This document shows, piece after piece, positions 55,801 to 61,800 of a DNA stretch of 64,000 nt. Location of the stretch: NCBI GenBank assembly GCA_029339505.1, contig JAQISU010000114.1, forward strand, positions 2,652,501 to 2,716,500. The letters run 5' to 3'. This stretch comes from Unio delphinus. Lineage: Eukaryota; Mollusca; Bivalvia; Unionida; Unionidae. A program made the position numbers and the translations under genes. Numbering within the stretch: the first letter of the stretch is position 1; each line of letters opens with the position of its first letter. The notes below the pieces were generated by a model that was not told where the DNA came from, searched no databases, and saw only the letters and a program-made list of their open reading frames with translations.

Positions 55801-58800
55801 AACTTACTTGAAAGTCATAACATGTGGATATGTTTAACTTACATAAAAGCCATAACATGTGGATATGTTTAACTTACTTGAAAGCCATAACATGTGGATA
55901 TGTTTAACTTACATGAAAGCCATAACGTGTGGATATGTTTAACTTACATAAAAGCCATAACATGTGGATAAGTTTAACTTACATGAAAGCCATAACATGT
56001 GGATAAGTTTAACTTACATGAAAGCCATAACATGTGGATATGTTTAACTTACATGAAAGCCATAACGTGTGGATATGTTTAACTTACATGAAAGCCATAA
56101 CGTGTGGATATGTTTAACTTACATGAAAGCCATAACGTGTGGATATGTTTAACTTACATGAAAGCCATAACGTGTGGATATGTTTAACTTACATAAAAGC
56201 TATAAAATGTGGATATGTTTAACTTACATGAAAGCCATAACATGTGGATATGTTTAACTTACATGAAAGCCATAACGTGTGGATATGTTTAACTTACATG
56301 AAAGCCATAACGTGTGAATATGTTTAACTTACATAAAAGCCATAAAATGTGGATATGTTTAACTTACATGAAAGCCATAACGTGTGGATATGTTTAACTT
56401 ACATGAAAGCCATAACGTGTGGATATGTTTAACTTACATGAAAGCCATAACGTGTGGATATGTTTAACTTACATGAAAGCCATAACATGTGGATATGTTT
56501 AACTTACATGAAAGCCATAACGTGTGGATATGTTTAACTTACATGAAAGCCATAACGTGTGGATATGTTTAACTTACATGAAAGCCATAACATGTGGATA
56601 TGTTTAACTTACATGAAAGCCATAACGTGTGGATATGTTTAACTTACATAAAAACCATAACATGTGGATATGTTTAACTTACATGAAATCCATAACGTGT
56701 GGATATGTTTAACTTACATAAAAACCATAACGTGTGAATATGTTTAACTTACATAAAAACCATAACATGTGGATATGTTTAACTTACATAAAAGCCATAA
56801 TGTGTGGATATGTTTAACTTACATGAAAGCCATAACGTGTGGATATGTTTAACTTACATGAAAGCCATAACGTGTGAATATGTTTAACTTACATGAAAGT
56901 CATAACGTGTGGATATGTTTAACTTACATAAAAGCCATAACGTGTGGATATGTTTAACTTACATAAAAGCCATAACATGTGGATATGTTTAACTTACATG
57001 AAAGCCATAACGTGTGGATATGTTTAACTTACATGAAAGCCATAACGTGTGGATATGTTTAACTTACATGAAAGCCATAACATGTGGATATGTTTAACTT
57101 ACATAAAAGCCATAACATGTGGATATGTTTAACTTACATGAAAGCCATAACGTGTGGATATGTTTAACTTACATAAAAGCCATAACATGTGAATATGTTT
57201 AACTTACATGAAAGCCATAACGTGTGGATATGTTTAACTTACATAAAAACCATAACATGTGGATATGTTTAACTTACATGAAAGCCATAACGTGTGGATA
57301 TGTTTAACTTGCATAAAAACCATAACGTGTGAATATGTTTAACTTACATAAAAACCATAACATGTGGATATGTTTAACTTACATAAAAGCCATAACGTGT
57401 GGATATGTTTAACTTACATGAAAGCCATAACGTGTGGATATGTTTAACTTACATAAAAGCCATAACGTGTGAATATGTTTAACTTACATGAAAGTCATAA
57501 CGTGTGGATATGTTTAACTTACATAAAAGCCATAACGTGTGGATATGTTTAACTTACATAAAAGCCATAACATTGGGATATGTTTAACTTACATGAAAGC
57601 CATAACGTGTGGATATGTTTAACTTACATGAAAGCCATAACGTGTGGATATGTTTAACTTACATGAAAGCCATAACGTGTGGATATGTTTAACTTACATA
57701 AAAGCCATAACGTGTGGATATGTTTAACTTACATGAAAACCATAACATGTGGATATGTTTAACTTACTTGAAAGCCATAACGTGTGGATATGTTTAACTT
57801 ACATGAAAGCCATAACGTGTGGATATGTTTAACTTACATAAAAGCCATAACGTGTGAATATGTTTAACTTACATGAAAGCCATAACGTGTGGATATGTTT
57901 AACTTACATAAAAACCATAACATGTGGATATGTTTAACTTACATGAAAGCCATAACGTGTGGATATGTTTAACTTACATGAAAGCCATAACGTGTGGATA
58001 TGTTTAACTTACATGAAAGCCATAACGTGTGGATATGTTTAACTTACATGAAAGCCATAACGTGTGGATATGTTTAACTTACATGAAAGCCATAACGTGT
58101 GGATATGTTTAACTTACATGAAAGCCATAACATGTGGATATGTTTAACTTACATAAAAGCCATAACGTGTGGATATGTTTAACTTACATGAAAGCCATAA
58201 CGTGTGGATATGTTTAACTTACATGAAAGCCATAACGTGTGGATATGTTTAACTTACATGAAAGCCATAACGTGTGGATATGTTTAACTTACATGAAAGC
58301 CATAACGTGTGGATATGTTTAACTTACATGAAAGCCATAACGTGTGGATATGTTTAACTTACATGAAAGCCATAACATGTGGATATGTTTAACTTACATA
58401 AAAGCCATAACGTGTGGATATGTTTAACTTACATAAAAGCCATAACATGTGGATATGTTTAACTTACATAAAAGCCATAACGTGTGGATATGTTTAACTT
58501 ACATAAAAACCATAACATGTGGATATGTTTAACTTACTTGAAAGCCATAACGTGTGGATATGTTTAACTTACATGAAAGCCATAACGTGTGGATATGTTT
58601 AACTTACATGAAAGCCATAACGTGTGAATATGTTTAACTTACATGAAAGCCATAACGTGTGGATATGTTTAACTTACATAAAAGCCATAACGTGTGGATA
58701 TGTTTAACTTACATAAAAGCCATAACATGTGGATATGTTTAACTTACATGAAAGCCATAACGTGTGGATATGTTTAACTTACATGAAAGCCATAACGTGT

Positions 58801-61800
58801 GGATATGTTTAACTTACATAAAAGCCATAACATGTGAATATGTTTAACTTACATGAAAGCCATAACGTGTGGATATGTTTAACTTACATAAAAGCCATAA
58901 CGTGTGGATATGTTTAACTTACATAAAAGCCATAACATGTGGATATGTTTAACTTACATGAAAGCCATAACGTGTGGATATGTTTAACTTACATGAAAGC
59001 CATAACATGTGGATATGTTTAACTTACATGAAAGCTATAATGCATGGATATGTTTAATACATTAATGACTTTACGGGGCATGATGTAGTGGCCTACTTCC
59101 AAGGTCTATAATGTCATGGTCGTGTATGATACACTAAAGTGGGTGGTATTATAGGAATATAGGCAGATTTAGCTCTACAGTGATACCAAATAATCTAGAC
59201 ATTTTTGTTGCACTACAAAATACAGAGGGAAAAACCAAAGTTTTGTGACCCATTTTCTTTCCACCCAAAATTTACCCATGGTCTGAATCTAAATTTGTGT
59301 CCAGATTTTAGACTTTATGGCCTCAGATCTATGGCAGACCGGTCTGAAACACACACAACAGGAGAACCTGTGCAAAAAGTAGGATAAGGTAGACATTTTG
59401 AATAAAGAGTTTTCTCCATATGAAAATTATATTAGGCAACAAAAAACAAAAAAAAAAGGAGTCCGAATTTTCATCTTCTGCTTATGAGCCAGCAAACTAA
59501 TGAAAAACATTTTCTCTAGCACATCCAACCATTTGTCTCATGGAATATTGCTTGGAAATCGATGTATTAGGATGTATTCAGAAATAGTCCCCGAATTGTG
59601 TTTCCTACTCGCATTTCATGCGAAGAAAGCAAAACCCTCCCGAAGTTAATGTGTTAAACACTTCACTTTTCATGCTACCACAAAATTTGAATATTCCTTG
59701 CATATTTAATCACTTGTGCATCAACACATGAATTACAAATTTAGCCGATCCATGACAATTTTCAATTTTTTTTTCTTTAAAATTCTTGTTAACGCATAAA
59801 CCCCTAGCGACGACTTTACAGGGCATGAGGTAGTGGCCTACTTCCAAGGTCTATAACGTCAAGGTCATGCATGATACATTAAAGTGGTGGTATTATAGAA
59901 AGGTAGACAGATTTAGCTCTACAATGATACCAAATAATCTGGACATTTTAGTTGCACTACAAAATACTGAGGGAAAAACTGATGTTTCTGGACCCTTTTT
60001 TTTTTTCACCCAAAATGTGGCCATGGTTGGAATCCGAATTCGTGTCCAGATTTTAGACTTTATGGCCTTAGATCTATGGCAGACCAGTCTGAAACACAGA
60101 CAGACAGGTGAACCTGTGCAAAAAGTAGGATAAGGTTGACATTTTGAATAAAGAGCCTTCTCCATACAAAAATTATGGGTCTGTTAAGTCCCAAAAAAAA
60201 AAAAGGAGTCAAGAATTTTCACCTTCTGCTTATGAGCCAGCAAACTAACCAATGAAAAACATTTTCTCAAGCACAACTAGCCAATGAAAAACATTTTCTC
60301 AAGCACAACTAGCCAATGCCTCACAGAATATTGCTTGGAAATTGATGTATTAGGATGTATTCAGAAATAGTCCCCAAAACATGCGAAAACAGCAAAAACC
60401 TCAAGGGGTTAATGTGTTAACTTCCACAAAAGCCATAATGTGTGGATATGTTTAACTTCACAAAAGACATAATGTGTGGATATGTTTAACTTCCACAAAA
60501 GCCATAATGTGTGGATATGTTTAACTTTCACAAAAGACATAATGTGTGGATATGTTTAACTTCCACAAAAGCCATAATGTGTGGATATGTTTAACTTCAC
60601 AAAAGACATAATGTGTGGATATGTTTAACTTCCACAAAAGCCATAATGTGTGGATATGTTTAACTTCCACAAAAGACATAATGTGTGGATATGTTTAACT
60701 TCCACAAAAGACATAATGTGTGGATATGTTTAACTTCCACAAAAGACATAATGTGTGGATATGTTTAACTTCCACAAAAGCCATAATGTGTGGATATGTT
60801 TAACTTCCACAAAAGCCATAATGTGTGGATATGTTTAATGTCCACAAAAGCCATAATGTGAGGATATGTTTAACTTACTTGAGAAACATGTGGATATGTT
60901 TAACTTCCACAAAAGACATAATGTGTGGATATGTTTAACTTACTTGAGAAACATGTGGATATGTTTAACTTCTGCAAAAGCCATAATGTGTGGATATGTT
61001 TAACTTTCAGGAAAGAAAGAATGTGTGAATATTTTTAACTTGCATGACAGCTATAATGTTTTTTTAAAAATATTTATAAGTATGCAGTTAACTGAGGTAA
61101 AATAAGAGGGTGAGGTTGACATGCATGCTTGTAGAATCGAGCAAAAAAAGGTTCAACAGCAGTCAATGATTTTCCAGACCACTGTGAAATTGTTTACACA
61201 TGGAATATCAAATTTCACTGATTAAGGGTATACATAGTTTACTGTTTATTAAAAGACTGATTATAATCTGTTGTTAGATGGATCAGATGGTAATTGGTTG
61301 ACAATATGGCCATCCCATTATATGTACATGAAAGTGGCCTTAATTCAATTGGTACACCTGTAATAAAGTAGCATGTGATAGTTGCAACAACCATTTACTG
61401 CGAGATTAATGTTGATAGTTTGTATTTATTGTATTAGGCTATAATTCAATTGGTAATAAAGTAGCATGTGATAGTTGCAACAACCATTTACTGCGAGATT
61501 AATGTTGATAGTTTGCATTTACAGTATTAGGTAGGCAAAATAATTTTTTAAATTTGGATGATAAACATTTTTTTAAAAATGGTATTGTTTGGCTCATGAG
61601 CTTCAGTGCCAATTAACTTGAGTGCTCATTTGTTTGCCCAGTTTACACATACTTTATGACCAACATCATTTATCATGGCTATGCTTTTATCTACATTAAA
61701 ATATTAAAAATGTGATGATCAGTATGGTTACACATTTTGTGCATAAAGACAGAAAAAAAACAGATCTCAAATTAGATGTATTTTATTTTTTACATGTTAA

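Noticed and set aside
55745..59045. Regular 35-bp repeats as a CRISPR array
   Set aside because: The units are contiguous with no spacers, and the DNA is from an animal nuclear genome.
59867..60165. Conserved 'EPVQKVG' peptide in two frames as evidence of a small gene family
   Set aside because: The two copies belong to a direct duplication; the similarity extends into stop-filled sequence on both sides, so it reflects DNA duplication and not protein constraint.
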